Below, piece after piece: positions 12,009-24,200 of a DNA stretch of 64,000 bases. Position numbers and translations under genes: made by a program. This DNA is from Lepas anatifera (Eukaryota; Arthropoda; Thecostraca; Lepadidae): the NCBI GenBank assembly GCA_034440635.1, contig JAOTON010001531.1:372001-436000 (forward strand), written 5' to 3'. Position 1 is the stretch's first letter; each line of letters opens with the position of its first letter. The notes beneath the pieces are model-generated. The model was not told the origin of the DNA. It searched no databases and was given only the letters and a program-made list of their open reading frames with translations.

Positions 12009-15000
12009 CATGCTCTTCATGATGTCACACGTTCCTCATGAGATCACTGCATGGCACATGATTGGCTGTAGATGAAGGATGTTCCAAAAAGAAAATTATT
12101 TCTCACGAACCGACGCGATCATCAACCTGATATCAGAAGCCGATGAACGTCAACGGTAAAACGTTTTGGCGGCGGTGGTAGCGACATCAAAATTTCATAT
12201 TACCGGACCACCCACGAACTGCTTAGCCACCCACCAACCAGTCCATACATCCAGACAAGTTTGAAGCTAACTTTAGCGTCTCAGCTGTACCGTCTGTCAA
12301 ACCACTTCCCTGGAGAGAAAGATAACGAAGCTTCCCTTTCACTCCCAGGAATTAGAGTTCAAGATGCGCAAAGCAGATAGGATAATTAAAGCCTATGACA
12401 GGTTATAAGTTGTCTTCCCGCGGCTGTATAAGTCTCCACCAGTGTGGCCGACTTCTGTCCGCCCCGTCCGTGCCTGCACAAGTGGGTGGCGACGGCATTG
12501 TTTACGGCTAGGGTGACGGTCCGACGAGTGAACACGGCGGCACGGGCAGATCCAGGCGCCAGTGGGCGGATCCAGTGACCCATGGGCGGACCTAGGGACC
12601 AGTGGGCGGGTCTAGGGGCCAGGGAGGATCCAGGGCCAGGGGGACGCGCACTTCACCTCCCCTCACAGTCGAGCATCGGCATCAACACCCGGCGCCCCCT
12701 TAAAGCAGCATTCTCCATCCTTCCCCAGAATGCAAGAAGCAGACCCTATCCCGCGTCATCCGGCCCTTCTGAAACATCGCATGTATATGCTCCATAACGC
12801 GGCGAACACACGTGTCCCCGATCAGCAGTCTTGGGCCCGCCTGTACGACGAGTGTGCTCTGTGGAACACCCTTCAGCAGGCGCCGCGGCAGCCGTGCAGC
12901 TGCCGACACGCGCCGGTCCGACCCTCAGCTGAGGGGGAGGTGTTTGGACGTGACGCCGGCCGAAGGGAGGGCGAGAGCCGTTCAACCGTGCCATTTTGTC
13001 TGAGCAGACTAATTTGGTCCATGGGGAGATGTTGGGGGAAATGAACGTAAATCATGGTCGACTTTGTATTCATCAGATGATTCTGAGCCTTCTAACCAAG
13101 GAAAAGAGGATAACGATATCACGGTTTGGAATTGTAACAGTATGATTGTGCAGTGCCCTAATTCTGAATTCTAGTATTACATATTCTGAAGTAGCTGGCC
13201 TAAGAATTTTTGTATACAACTCCAGGTTTTTTCTGCGCATCAAACTCTCCACCCACATTCACGCCCACAAGCATCGGCCAGTCAACTTTATCCGAGTCCA
13301 CACCCAGCCCGGATCCATGCGCACCCTGGCTATGATCACGATTTCCGGTCAGAGTTCACTTCCTCCGACTGTGGACATCCATCACCCGCAGATGGAGACT
13401 GGTGGGGCGGACACTCCGACTGGACAGCGGGGCGTCGGCTGCCCGCCAGCCCGTCAGCTCTGAGCGGCGTCCGCTCCAGTTCGACTTGATTGCTCTCGCG
13501 CGGCGCCGGGCTGAATTTAATTCGACTGGATCGAACTCGGTCACGCAGTCATCAGCACTTTCCACGCAGCTCGGAGTGTGGGAGAGATAGGGTGGATGGG
13601 ATACATAGAGCAGATAGATTGGGATTGGGGAATAGAGGGAGAAAAACAGAAAGAAAGGGAGATGAGTGAAATAAGAAGACGCGAAAACGTAAACATCGTG
13701 CGAATGATTCAAGCCATGCGCGTTAGAATACGTAGGAATCGGTATACTTCTATCCAATCGGCTACCTACATACTTTTCATCCAAAAATTTCCGATTTCAG
13801 CAAAATTGGCAACACATTGGAAAATGCGTTGCTAACCACCGTGGAATGCAAAAGAATGAGCCCACATCTGATGAGTTTTTGGTTCTAGAGCGGAGAGTTT
13901 ATTGTTAACAGCTGTTGAAAATAATTCCTGATAATTTATCCTATATAACCATAATTGGCTTTCAAATAAAATTGTTGGTTCCAGACATACAGAACAAAAG
14001 AGAAGATAGAAAAACACACCCGAAAGTCTAAGCCAAAAGCCCAATTGAGGAGGTGTTGGTTCTTGCTGGAGTTCTCAGCAGAAATTAGGCGCTCGGTGCA
14101 GAATGAAACGCGTCAGAAACTTCTGCAAAGCCGACGGCCAACTTGGTAACGATCTCATTTGAGGTTCCAAACTCAGAGGCTGTGATTACTGGGACTGAAA
14201 CTTGACTGAGCTCTGGCCACTCAGTTTAGAAACTTGGCGCAGTTGAACAAATACTTGACCATCTCGCACAAACAGAACGGCAGTAAAAGCAGCACTCCGG
14301 ATTTCAGGAGAATGGCAAAGCCCGTGATTCTGTAGTGGTTCGACCCGTCATGCAGTGCAAACGAAGTTTTTAAGGGTCTGTCCTCGTGGTTTACTTTGAA
14401 CGGTTCAACTATACTTGAATTGTAAGCTTGAGTGGCCATCGAGGTCGAGGACTCTCTCTTAAGTGGCCAAAATGCCAACAACTACGTCGCCATATTTCAT
14501 GAAAGTTAGGAGGAGGTGGGGAGACAAGGTCTCTACACTCTACGAATGATTACCATTGTCCCATTCTGGCACAACCAGCAGTGGTGGAAAAGAAATACTT
14601 CATTTGATCACATTAGCGGTATGATGTCACAAACACTACTGACCCGCTTTCGGTCAGATCATGTATGTATATTTTTTCAACGTCGTGCGAGTCACGTCCA
14701 GAACCTGATGGAAGCAGCCCTCTGAACTGCGCACAGCCAGCCAGGCTGTCTCCATACTGCACAGTATTGAACGGAGCCCACCTCATCTTACGTGTGTGAA
14801 TATCCAGTGACCGGAGTCCACATTACACGTCAATTACATCAAGTGTTTACGAGCGAAGTACGTCCCGTACTATTCGACTGCTGTCTTTCGCGATAGAACG
14901 AACCCCATCTCGTCAGTTGTTAGCCCCACAGGGGAGTGTCGGCGCATCACGACATACCGTGACCAGACCGCATCCTGCGCGTGACCTCATGACACCCCCT

Positions 15001-16762
15001 CCCTCCACTGTACACCATCGGAGCGCCGCGTGACATCAGCGGACGACAGTATGACATCTAAACATGTCACGACAGTCTGATGACACACAAACACGGCACG
15101 GAAGGCTCGATAATGCGACGGGCGGGACACGACAGTCATAAAACAACGCGCAACTGGCATACTGATGCCACTGGGGCCGACGTCGAGTGATTTATGCGCA
15201 GATGTCGCATAATGCGACGATGACATTCGCTTGTCGCAAAGGGATGAGGAGCGTCCATGACTCATGCAGCGCAGCGGTAATGTGATTCGGAAATCCTGCC
15301 CCGAAATCTAATCAGGTAAGTACATGCCTCACAGGCCGTGCAGTGTCCGCGTTGTCAATATTTGCAAAACCAGTCAGTCACTGAGCAAGTCCCACGATTT
15401 CCGGTACAGCCAATGAGAACTGCGTCTTAGGCACGGTCCGGCTCTGAACCAATCAGATCAAGCCACTTAATCAGAAATGCTCATTCATTCAAATCTGAAT
15501 GACGAAAAGAAGCCTCGCAGCCCAAGCTAAGCATGAGGCTTATCTTACTTCAAACATCCCTCTCTGATTGAGTCGAACGATTTCGGACTGGAGAGGCCTC
15601 TTGGCAAAGGATTCTCCAGATTTACGAGCCAGTAAACAGACCTCCCGGGCACTGACGCTGGATGTGGAATGGCTCGGCGCCGGCCTGCCCGCGCAGGTGT
15701 GGGCGTTCCATGCCAGCAGGGGATGTGGGATCGCTGGAACAGACCCCGCGCATTCCGTCATCACGCATTCATGGATTCGGATCTGCCGCGCTCGCAGTTC
15801 GCTTACACGCTGTCGAGCTTGCAGCAGGCGCAAAGCCGGGTTCAAGAGTCCGCGTCTGGTTCTGCATCAAGCTTCCTTCCTTGGCTGAAGAGGGTTAGAT
15901 ACCGAAAGTTTTAAACCGTGCGCTCCATAACCATAACCATAAACCATTTATTTTCCATTTCTACACATACAACCTCGTGCCGCCGCCCGTGTGGAGTGGA
16001 GAACGGCGGCGCGCTCCATGCAGGGACCGATGAGTCCACAGGTCACATAAACCAGAAAGGGTAGAGCACAATTAAGAACCTGAGACCCGTTTCATTCCTC
16101 GTTTGGGAGCTATAGACCCGCAATTGAGTATGTTATTTAGTCGTAATTTTGCGGGGTGGCAGGTTACACTGCCTCTCTGAGCTCCATTTCCACTGTAGCG
16201 ACAGCACCAGAGGCGGCCCTGAACAGGAGCGGATCCAGACAAAACAGCTGACGGGGAAAAACGACCAACTCCTGACATATCTTTTTAGAAAACCAGACAG
16301 TTGGGGTATACATCGGACGCTTTACCACAGGTTGGCTCCTCGACTGTCCTTGGATTATAGAGGTGCGGTACGCCAGAATCGTTTCCGCCGCGTCGCCGGC
16401 GCCGCAGGGCGTTGTTAACGTGGAACGCACCGCAATTGTCGAAAACGCGCCATGACCGCAAGTGAGTCCAGAGGCGGATGCAGAGAATCGGGAGGGAGGG
16501 ACGTATCACTCCAACGTTTACGGACTTCGAAAATTGAAGACATTGGCGTGGCCTCCCGAGCAATAGGGCAGCGCCCAGATCATCACGCTTCAGGAAGGTT
16601 GGAACAATTCAGGCTCCTGAGAGGCCCAGTCCCCTCCAGACATATACCTGGACCCAGCACTGGCTGGCTCACCAGCAATGGGAAAGGCGTGGGTTGGGGC
16701 AGGCGCGGTGGGAAGGAGAAACTACCGGTGGGAGGGTAGGAGCGGGCTGTAGCTCACCCACA
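12009..16762. other. Intronic DNA upstream of the alternative exon, no recognised genes
   Basis: Apart from the CCAAT box at 12061-12065, nothing is supportable. The stretch has a G-rich patch at 12560-12660 with repeated CCAGTGGGCGGA-like phrases and a diverged hAT-like terminus near 16469 (CAGAGGCGGATGCAG) with no detectable partner end. Confidence 0.45.
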
Positions 16763-17030
16763 CATAGGCGGGTCAGGGAGGCAGGGGGCACTAGCCTACC
16801 CCTCCCCATCGACCCACGGTGCACCCCGTAATGATCACAGCGACCCTTGAGAACTCGATGGCGCCCCCCTGAAAGGTTGCTTCCCATAATGGATGCGAGT
16901 ATCGGCACCCCCACGATAGGGTTTGGCATCCATCTAATAAATTGTGCCGTCTAAAAATTACACCACCGGTCTGGATGGCGCCCCCAATCATGTGCCATCC
17001 CCCCGATCACCAATATCGGATCCGCCTATG
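16763..17030. mobile_element. hAT-like MITE with CATAGGCGG termini
   Basis: The left end is CATAGGCGGGTC and the right end GATCCGCCTATG, an inverted repeat with one mismatch. The interior carries runs such as ATGGCGCCCCCC. The flanks read CACCCACA and CAACCCACA, which share ACCCACA but are offset, so the 8-bp duplication is imperfect. The 268-bp length and lack of coding capacity fit a non-autonomous element. Confidence 0.6.
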
Positions 17031-19346
17031 CAACCCACAGACACTGAAACTAAGCAGCTGTCGCTAATATTGAAAATAATATTCACGGAAGGCGGAAGTG
17101 AGCACTCAGCAGTCTGACGGCCCAAAGCGGTCTTAAAACGCACTTAAGTTAAGCACCGGGCAGCACAGTTAGAGCGCTGTGATGCCCGACCGATTAGAGC
17201 TCAGACGGTCTCCTCTTTATACAGCCACTTCAGTACTGAGCATGCACGCCGCTACAAACAGAGGAAGCCCAACTGCAAAATCCAAAGCCAAGCCCCCATT
17301 TGTCGAAGCTTCTGCCGTGTACCCACAGTTCAGAAACCGTGGTAGCCGCGAGCTGCGGGTTCTCGCCGGAGCAGTATCGCTTCCACGACCGTGGGCCGGC
17401 CCGTGCCGGTGACCTGGGTACTCAACACCCGCCCGGCGTCACGTTTCACGGACCACCGGTAGCACTTCTAACCCGGAGGGAGGTGGTACCGTTCACGTGT
17501 TCCGCCCCCGCCACAGTACCGGTATAGAGATGACCCATACCCAGTCAGACCGCGGGCAATCCGGAATGAGGTGAGACGCGGACAGAAACGGCACAAGTGG
17601 CCACAGCAGCCAGCGGACTGAGAAACGACGTGAGACGGCCCGAGTGATGTTGACTAGTATCGGAGTATGCCGGAGGAGGTGAGATGCACTGCACTTCACT
17701 GCAGAACTACATTAGTGTTGCGCTGGGCCTCCCCGTTACCCTGTCTGAGGGCGCCTGACCACGCACTCTGAGGCCGTGCGTGTGGCCAACGCACGGCGGC
17801 TGGGGAGCGTCTCTTGTACAGGCACTTACGCGGGTCCCACTCGGCTCCTTCACTGGGGAGATACCGAGCGCTGCAGAAAACACAGCGTGCAAAAGCCCGG
17901 CACCCGCTGCAGAGCGGCGTCCGAGGAGCAACGGCACGAGCCAGGGCTTAACAGTCAGCCGCCTCCGCGATCAGAAACGAGGAAACACTGAGAGACGAAC
18001 ATTAACCGTTTTCTAGATCCCCGGCAGATTACAGGCTCAGGACTGCTGAGCCTCTTTAATTAATTAGCTTAGCGGGATTTCCGGTAGCTTCCGACGCAAC
18101 TGCAGAAATTGCTGGAGGGACAATATTTCAGCTTGGCCGATGGTGCAAAGAGCAAGAGCTGACCAGCAGGCCATATCTGACGGTTATGGGCGGCTGCCGT
18201 TATCGGGCCCAACTCGAGCCAGCCGTCACGGTATCTTCAATATCCGCGTCAGACTCAAAGTCCGGAGGGCTGCAGTTCGACCAACTTTGAAATGTAGACC
18301 AAAGCTCGGTCCAACATCCACTGCCAGGGCGCGGCAGAGAGCCGCCCAGTTCCAGGTACGGCTCCACCTCTGAGCGGGCCCGCCCAGCCTCTGCTTGGCA
18401 CCGATTCACCGAGCGCGAGGCATTATACTACGTGGAAAACAGTGCACCAGCTGCCTTCACTTTACTCGCGACAAAATTGTAATGTTGCGTTCATTTCGGT
18501 GGCCTAAGCTTAGCGGGTCCATGACAGAAAAACTGGCACCCAGTAACCCTTGATAACTCTCAGTTCAATGCTTCACAGATTAGGCAATAGGAGGTCGATG
18601 GAATAATTAAAAAAACGTATAGGTGACTATATGCGTGAAGGTCCAATATCTCAAAGGATGAAAGCATGTCGCTACCGCCACCTTGCCCTGTTCCGGAGAC
18701 CTCACGGTCAAAAAATTAGTTGGTCACGCGATGTCTGAACACCGCTCCCGGAACGCGTCGCGAGCGATGTAATTTCCAACCACTGGACTCGCCTGTGCAC
18801 CGTTTCACCAATGAACCGAACGCGGTTTCACCGACGTATCGCACCCACCGCTCTTCGCCCGGGCTCGCCGCCCGCACTGCCTTCTCAGGCGCGGGTACGG
18901 CCGCGCGCAAGGTAACACAGCGCCGCCACTGCCATCTGTTGGAACAATAGAAAACTACACCCGCCGAACAGTGTTAGCGGGACAGTTCGAACAAATGTTT
19001 ATGCCTTAGGCGGGTTGTTAGAAAGGAGATGGTGGATCGCATGAGATAGAGAAGAGGAATAAAAACGACTCACTCCATGAGTCACTCCAGATTCACTGCG
19101 GATCCATGGTGTCAGACATAAGCGTTGCCACCGGCAAAAAAGTGAGGGGCCAGCAAAACTTCAACCTGGCGCGGGCAAAACACTTTCCACCATAGGACCA
19201 CAAACTGCTCAAATTTGGGTTCCTCGTTGCCTTTCGCAGCGGCTGATTATAAAAATGTCACGTTTTCTCCTATTTTGACTGAGATCAGGAAAATTTTGAC
19301 CAAAAAGGGGGCCAGGCACCCCTTTTCCGACACTTATGGTGTCAGA
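17031..19346. other. Intronic DNA with no recognised genes
   Basis: The only structure I note is an imperfect stem at 17158-17187 (GGGCAGCACAG and CTGTGATGCCC around an 8-base loop). No exon or transposon could be supported. Confidence 0.45.
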
Positions 19347-19420
19347 TCCACTCCAGATCAATGGCCCCAAACCACTTCAGATCAATGGCCCAAAACCACT
19401 CCTGATCAATGGCACCTTGC
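19347..19420. repeat. 24-bp tandem repeat, three copies
   Basis: AGATCAATGGCCC(C)AAACCACT recurs three times at a 24-bp period, the last copy diverging after GATCAATGGCACC. Confidence 0.75.
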
Positions 19421-19893
19421 CATCGGGCTATGACATACAGCTGATGAATAACACTGCTCAACAGCCAAAATGGATCCGGCACGTGAACACCTGTTTCTGC
19501 CTATTTCGATACCGCTGATTTCAAATTTAGTAACCGTTTTTTTGCCATCGGACCTGGTTTCTTCTCCAGAGCATAACTGGTGTATAGCCCCTACGCTTTC
19601 CACACACTGTCATCAGCCTAGCCTTTTGTGGAAAAATATAGATAAAGGATGTCGAGAATCCGGATTATCTGCACCCAGACAATGCAGCTTATCAATATAC
19701 ATGTGAATTTATTGCAACGGATGACTACCTCGCATTCGAGTGCATGAACATTGCGCATTGAACAAGGTTTGCGCTCGGTCGCACAAGCTCGCCGGTATTG
19801 TAGACCGAGAGGTGACGTCGCAACATTATATGATGAGGATTTTATGTCAGAGTCACCTCCCTTGAAGGTCGAGTCTAAGTAAAAAGTCACAGG

Positions 19894-20052
19894 TCAAGGT
19901 CATACCACCATTTCAAGGTCATTGACCCTAGTGCCTTCGGTCGGATGATGCCCCCTAATATGACGTATATCATGCTATGACATCATACGCTAGGTCACTC
20001 AATCTTGAGCTCAAAGTCGCAGGTTCAAGACAAAGGTCATGGGTCAAGGTCA
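19894..20052 (+). promoter_or_regulatory. Cluster of nuclear-receptor binding motifs
   Basis: TCAAGGTCA, the extended half-site bound by FTZ-F1 (NR5A) and ERR receptors, occurs exactly at 19894-19902, 19913-19921 and 20044-20052. At 19916-19928 AGGTCA-T-TGACCC forms an inverted repeat with a 1-bp spacer, the architecture recognised by EcR/USP. Further AGGTCA half-sites follow near 20133. The cluster lies within the large intron. It could be an enhancer, or part of an old repeat that happens to be rich in AGGTCA. Confidence 0.4.
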
Positions 20053-21312
20053 GACCTTATTTTCCGCCCGACGGTTGCTATAGTGCTAGTTGCAGTACAC
20101 GTTATAGGCAAAATGTTATATTTTGACGTCAAAGGTCAATGGTCTTGGGGGACCTTGGCCTAAAAGTTTCAGAGAACATTGCCTCCGACCTTTCCTCTGT
20201 CACTTTAGATCACTTTCTCTCCATATCCGACTTCTCATCGCATAATCACGGCATTTCCCAATGGCTAACCTGCACATACAGAATTTGCCCATATATGGCC
20301 TCGTTTTACCTTGAATATATTGACCTAGGTCTATGAAAATCGGGTTTAAGGTAGAATACCCTAGCCTCCACAAACACCTGAACGTTCATTTTCCTAGACC
20401 TCTTGGGTTTTGCACTGTCAATGTCACTGATCCCAAGAAGGCTTGCACAAATACGACACACAGACATACTGGATCTCAAAATTCTGATCTGATACGGCAC
20501 TTCTGCTGCCAGATTCGTGTTCAGCGCCACAAATTACCCTAGAAACGGACTATTTTATATTGGATCCACGACAAAAGTTAAATTTTGTTGACCAGTGTAA
20601 TCAATGGCTTTAAGTGGCAAATTGTGCACCCTTTTTTAATAATTTGTGTCTTATGTGTTACAAGTTCAGCCTTTGGGATCTAGGTCTGAATTAAGTTCTC
20701 ACGGGAAATGTCTCAGAGACCCTAACACACCATTCGAATGATAAATTCCTGCAATGACAGGTTGATTTGGATGCCAAAGTTTAACGTCCTTCCAAGCACA
20801 GGGACGTCCGCTCCGTTCAGGTTCCCTCTCACCAGTCGGTTTTCAGCTGACATACGTCGGGTAAATATTGAGCGCCGGAGCAATCCAAGGGAATCGATTC
20901 CAAGCGTTCCCCAGTGCACTGCCACTGCATTGCAGATACTGCAGAGCTGGTTCAGGATCGTGAGCCCACTATGGCCGGTGGACTGACTCCCATCGGACAC
21001 TGACTGTTCCCGGTTTGTTTCATGTTACGCCTCTCCGAACATCAAAGACTGGTGCTTCAGGCGAGCGTCAGCATTCTCTCCCTGATGAGCCCAGTTCGAA
21101 AATGAGTAGCACTGAGTCCATTTTCACCGTTACCATTGTCAGCATCCTATCCGCCGTAACCCAGACACAAGGCCCATCAGAGTACAGGCATCAGGCTCCA
21201 AACCGGCAGGTGTTTGGGTGCAGGATGAGCCATAACAAACAGTTACGCCCTGGAACCGTGCTAGTTCTGCTAGCCCGTCATCACTGAGATAAATGGGTGT
21301 CTGTATTTAGAC
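20053..21312. other. Intronic DNA with no recognised genes
   Basis: No exon, RNA gene or element end could be supported. TTGACCTAGGTCT near 20319 is one more everted half-site pair. Confidence 0.4.
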
Positions 21313-21400
21313 ATGATGATGATTGGTGTTTTATGGCGTCAGCTTCTTTGGGTAACTGTGCCCACAGTGTTTAGATAGTGCATGTTTCAAGCTCAAAAAG
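21313..21400 (-). mobile_element. Probable 3' remnant of a SINE
   Basis: On the minus strand the segment reads GACGCCATAAAACACCAATC followed by ATCATCATG. This resembles the GTCGTTAAACACCAA plus trinucleotide tail of the SINEs at 4862 and 53030. The tRNA-related head is missing. Confidence 0.3.
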
Positions 21401-21486
21401 AACCGGTTAACTGCTGGCATGGAATTCTGCGTGAGTCATAGAAAAATGTACAGTATTCATCCACTGCTCGCCAAAACACAACCAGC

Positions 21487-21879
21487 CAGCCATGGATCCA
21501 AGGAGGGGGCAAAAAGGCATTTGCCCCCAAACGGAAAAGCTCGGGGAAAACTATGTTTTGCCCCCCCAAAGTGATCGACCTCCTTTTTCCCCGACTCCTT
21601 TTTAGTTTATAAGCAATATTTTGGTGTTTCATTTCTCAACTTCAAACATAACCAGTTAAGTTCAATGTAAATATGGGGCCTTCGACTGGAAAAAGTATCT
21701 CGAGCCCATATTTTTCTTCCCGTGACGATTTTTTGCTTCTCGCCTTAAATACCCAAAATTGTACCGGCAAGTGATTTTGTAGCGCCGCTTTCACGGCGTC
21801 ACGTTTTTGCTTTTCGACTTTTGACTTTTGACTTTGGTTTGCCCTCCCAATTCAAACCGACCGGCTAGATCCGCCACTG
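21487..21879 (+). mobile_element. hAT-like MITE, copy 1, with perfect 8-bp target duplication
   Basis: The 393-bp element ends TAGATCCGCCACTG. Its left end, CAGCCATGGATCC, is a mutated form of CAGTGGCGGATCC seen in copy 2. CAACCAGC flanks it on both sides (21479-21486 and 21880-21887), the 8-bp duplication characteristic of hAT transposons. The interior (GGGGGCAAAAAGGCATTTGC, AAACGGAAAAGCTCGGGG, ATACCCAAAATT) matches copy 2 at 43997. It has no coding capacity. Confidence 0.85.
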
Positions 21880-21887
21880 CAACCAGC

Positions 21888-22974
21888 TGTCATCCAGCAA
21901 AGACGGGTGTGATTCTGGAACATTTATGCTCTTTGACTGCACTTATTAGACACGGTGGTCATCTCCTGTGAAACACGTTTGCATCTTTATCGCTGTTACA
22001 TGGTAACAAAGGACAGCACTCAGCACCTCCTCTGCCAACAGGCATGCACAAATACGTCCATCATTCATCGGACCTGCCGCTGCCACCATGGGGGGATTGA
22101 GGCTGACAATGATATACGTCCCGCAGTTCGGAGCGTAGATAAGAAGGTAATTTAGCGGGTGTCCAACGACGGGTCATCTCGCGCAAAGTCTGCACGTCAC
22201 TGCGCAGCCACGAAGACAATGCGTCAGCGCCGACGCTCTAGGCCAACGTGATTGCCAAGACAATGGGTGGAGATGTCGGGTATTAGCCGGCGGAGGTTAT
22301 AGCGGAGAGTAGTTCACGAGACTCGGCCGCCGCGTGAAATCAATACCGACTTCAACATGGTGCAGAGTTTATCAGTTGAGTGTCAGGTCAATAGCGGTTG
22401 CACTTCCTCCCTGATTCATTAACGTTGGAGCCAGCATTGATTAAAAAGTTAAGCTCATCCCACATCAGCCGTGGCAAAGCCAAGGGGCGTTGGGCAGCCC
22501 TCCCTCTCCGGGTGGTCTTTCCCATGCAGAGATATGGCGGTTCTCCGGAGCTCACCTGGGTGACCGCTGCCATGTCCCGTTGTCGAGCGTCGGACAACGC
22601 CACTGCTCACCAGGCACAGACCAGTCGGACACACACAAGGCCCTGAGATGCAGGACAAGGCCCTGGCCTGCAACCTACAGATAAAGTACAACATTTTGGA
22701 ACTGTGTATCTGTTTTCATATTTAAGACACGCGAAATTCAGCAGCGCACATGCTCTGGGCCACACTTCCACATGTTGGCAAAGTTCCAGACCTGCCTACA
22801 GAACGGACCACAGTCTCTCCGGGCCAGGTCAACCCCACAGAGTCGACAGTCACGTCACGGGTCCAATGACCACCCCGAGACAATCACAGCCCGAACACCC
22901 GGCGGGTGACTGGCGAATCAGGCGCTCTCCGGTTCACCCGGTGGATGAATCACCTGCCCGGCCGCACGTGCTAC
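21888..22974. other. Intronic DNA with no recognised genes
   Basis: Nothing supportable. The right side (22850-22970) already has sequence related to the 74-bp array that follows. Confidence 0.4.
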
Positions 22975-24200
22975 CGTGGAGCTGCTCAGAGTGCTGACAC
23001 TGAGGTGTCACGGGAGGACGGGTAGACTACCCCGGCCGCACGTGCTACCGTAGAGCTAATGTGACGCCGTATGCTGACACTGAGGTGTCAGGGGAGGACG
23101 GGTAGACTACCCCGGCCGCACGTGCTACCGTGGAGCTGCTCAGTGTGCTGACACTGAGGTGTCACGGGAGGACGGGTAGACTACCCCGGCCGCACGTGCT
23201 ACCGTAGAGCTAATGTGACGCCGTATGCTGACACTGAGGTGTCAGGGGAGGACGGGTAGACTACCCCGGCGGCACGTGCTACCGTGGAGCCGCTCAGTGT
23301 GCTGACACTGAGGTGTCAGGGAGGACGGGTAGACTACCCCGGCGGCACGTGCTACCGTGGAGCTGCTCAGAGTGCTGACACTGAGGTGTCACGGGAGGAC
23401 GGGTAGACTACCCCGGTAGAGCCACTCAGAGTGCTGACACTGAGGTGTCACGGGAGGACGGGTAGACTACCCCGGCGGCACGTGCTACCGTGGAGCCGCT
23501 CAGTGTGCTGTCACTGAGGTGTCAGGGGAGGACGGGTAGACTACCCCGGCGGCACGTGCTACCGTGGAGCTGCTCAGTGTGCTGTCACTGAGGTGTCAGG
23601 GGAGGACGGGTAGACTACCCCGGCGGCACGTGCTACCGTGGAGCCGCTCAGAGTGCTGACACTGAGGTGTCACGGGAGGACGGGTAGACTACCCCGGCGG
23701 CACGTGCTACCGTGGAGCTGCTCAGAGTGCTGTCACTGAGGTGTCAGGGGAGGACGGGTAGACTACCCCGGCGGCACGTGCTACCGTGGAGCTGCTCAGT
23801 GTGCTGTCACTGAGGTGTCAGGGGAGGACGGGTAGACTACCCCGGCGGCACGTGCTACCGTGGAGCCGCTCAGAGTGCTGGCACTGAGGTGTCACGGGAG
23901 GACGGGTAGACTACCCCGGCGGCACGTGCTACCGTGGAGCTGCTCAGAGTGCTGTCACTGAGGTGTCAGGGGAGGACGGGTAGACTACCCCGGCGGCACG
24001 TGCTACCGTGGAGCCGCTCAGTGTGCTGACACTGAGGTGTCAGGGGAGGACGGGTAGACTACCCCGGCGGCACGTGCTACCGTGGAGCTGCTCAGAGTGC
24101 TGACACTGAGGTGTCACGGGAGGACGGGTAGACTACCCCGGTAGAGCCACTCAGAGTGCTGACATTGAGGTGTCACGGGAGGACGGGTAGCCTATTCCGG
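22975..24200. repeat. Satellite-like array, 74-bp unit, 17 copies
   Basis: The landmark GACGGGTAGACTACCCC occurs 17 times between 23018 and 24190, mostly 74 bp apart. Variants are 78-79 bp (with CTAATGTGACGCCGTATG) and 59 bp (lacking the CACGTG block). Each full unit holds three palindromes: TGACACTGAGGTGTCA, GGGTAGACTACCC and GCACGTGC. The last contains the E-box CACGTG. Several units carry TGTCAC in place of TGACAC, which breaks the first stem. The final copy is degraded (CCTATTCCGG). Confidence 0.95.

Noticed and set aside
16469..16483. Another hAT-like MITE starting CAGAGGCGGATGCAG
   Set aside because: No partner inverted end or flanking duplication was found, so it is left as an unexplained fragment.
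22975..24200. CRISPR array
   Set aside because: Units are contiguous tandem repeats without unique spacers, and the surroundings are eukaryotic.
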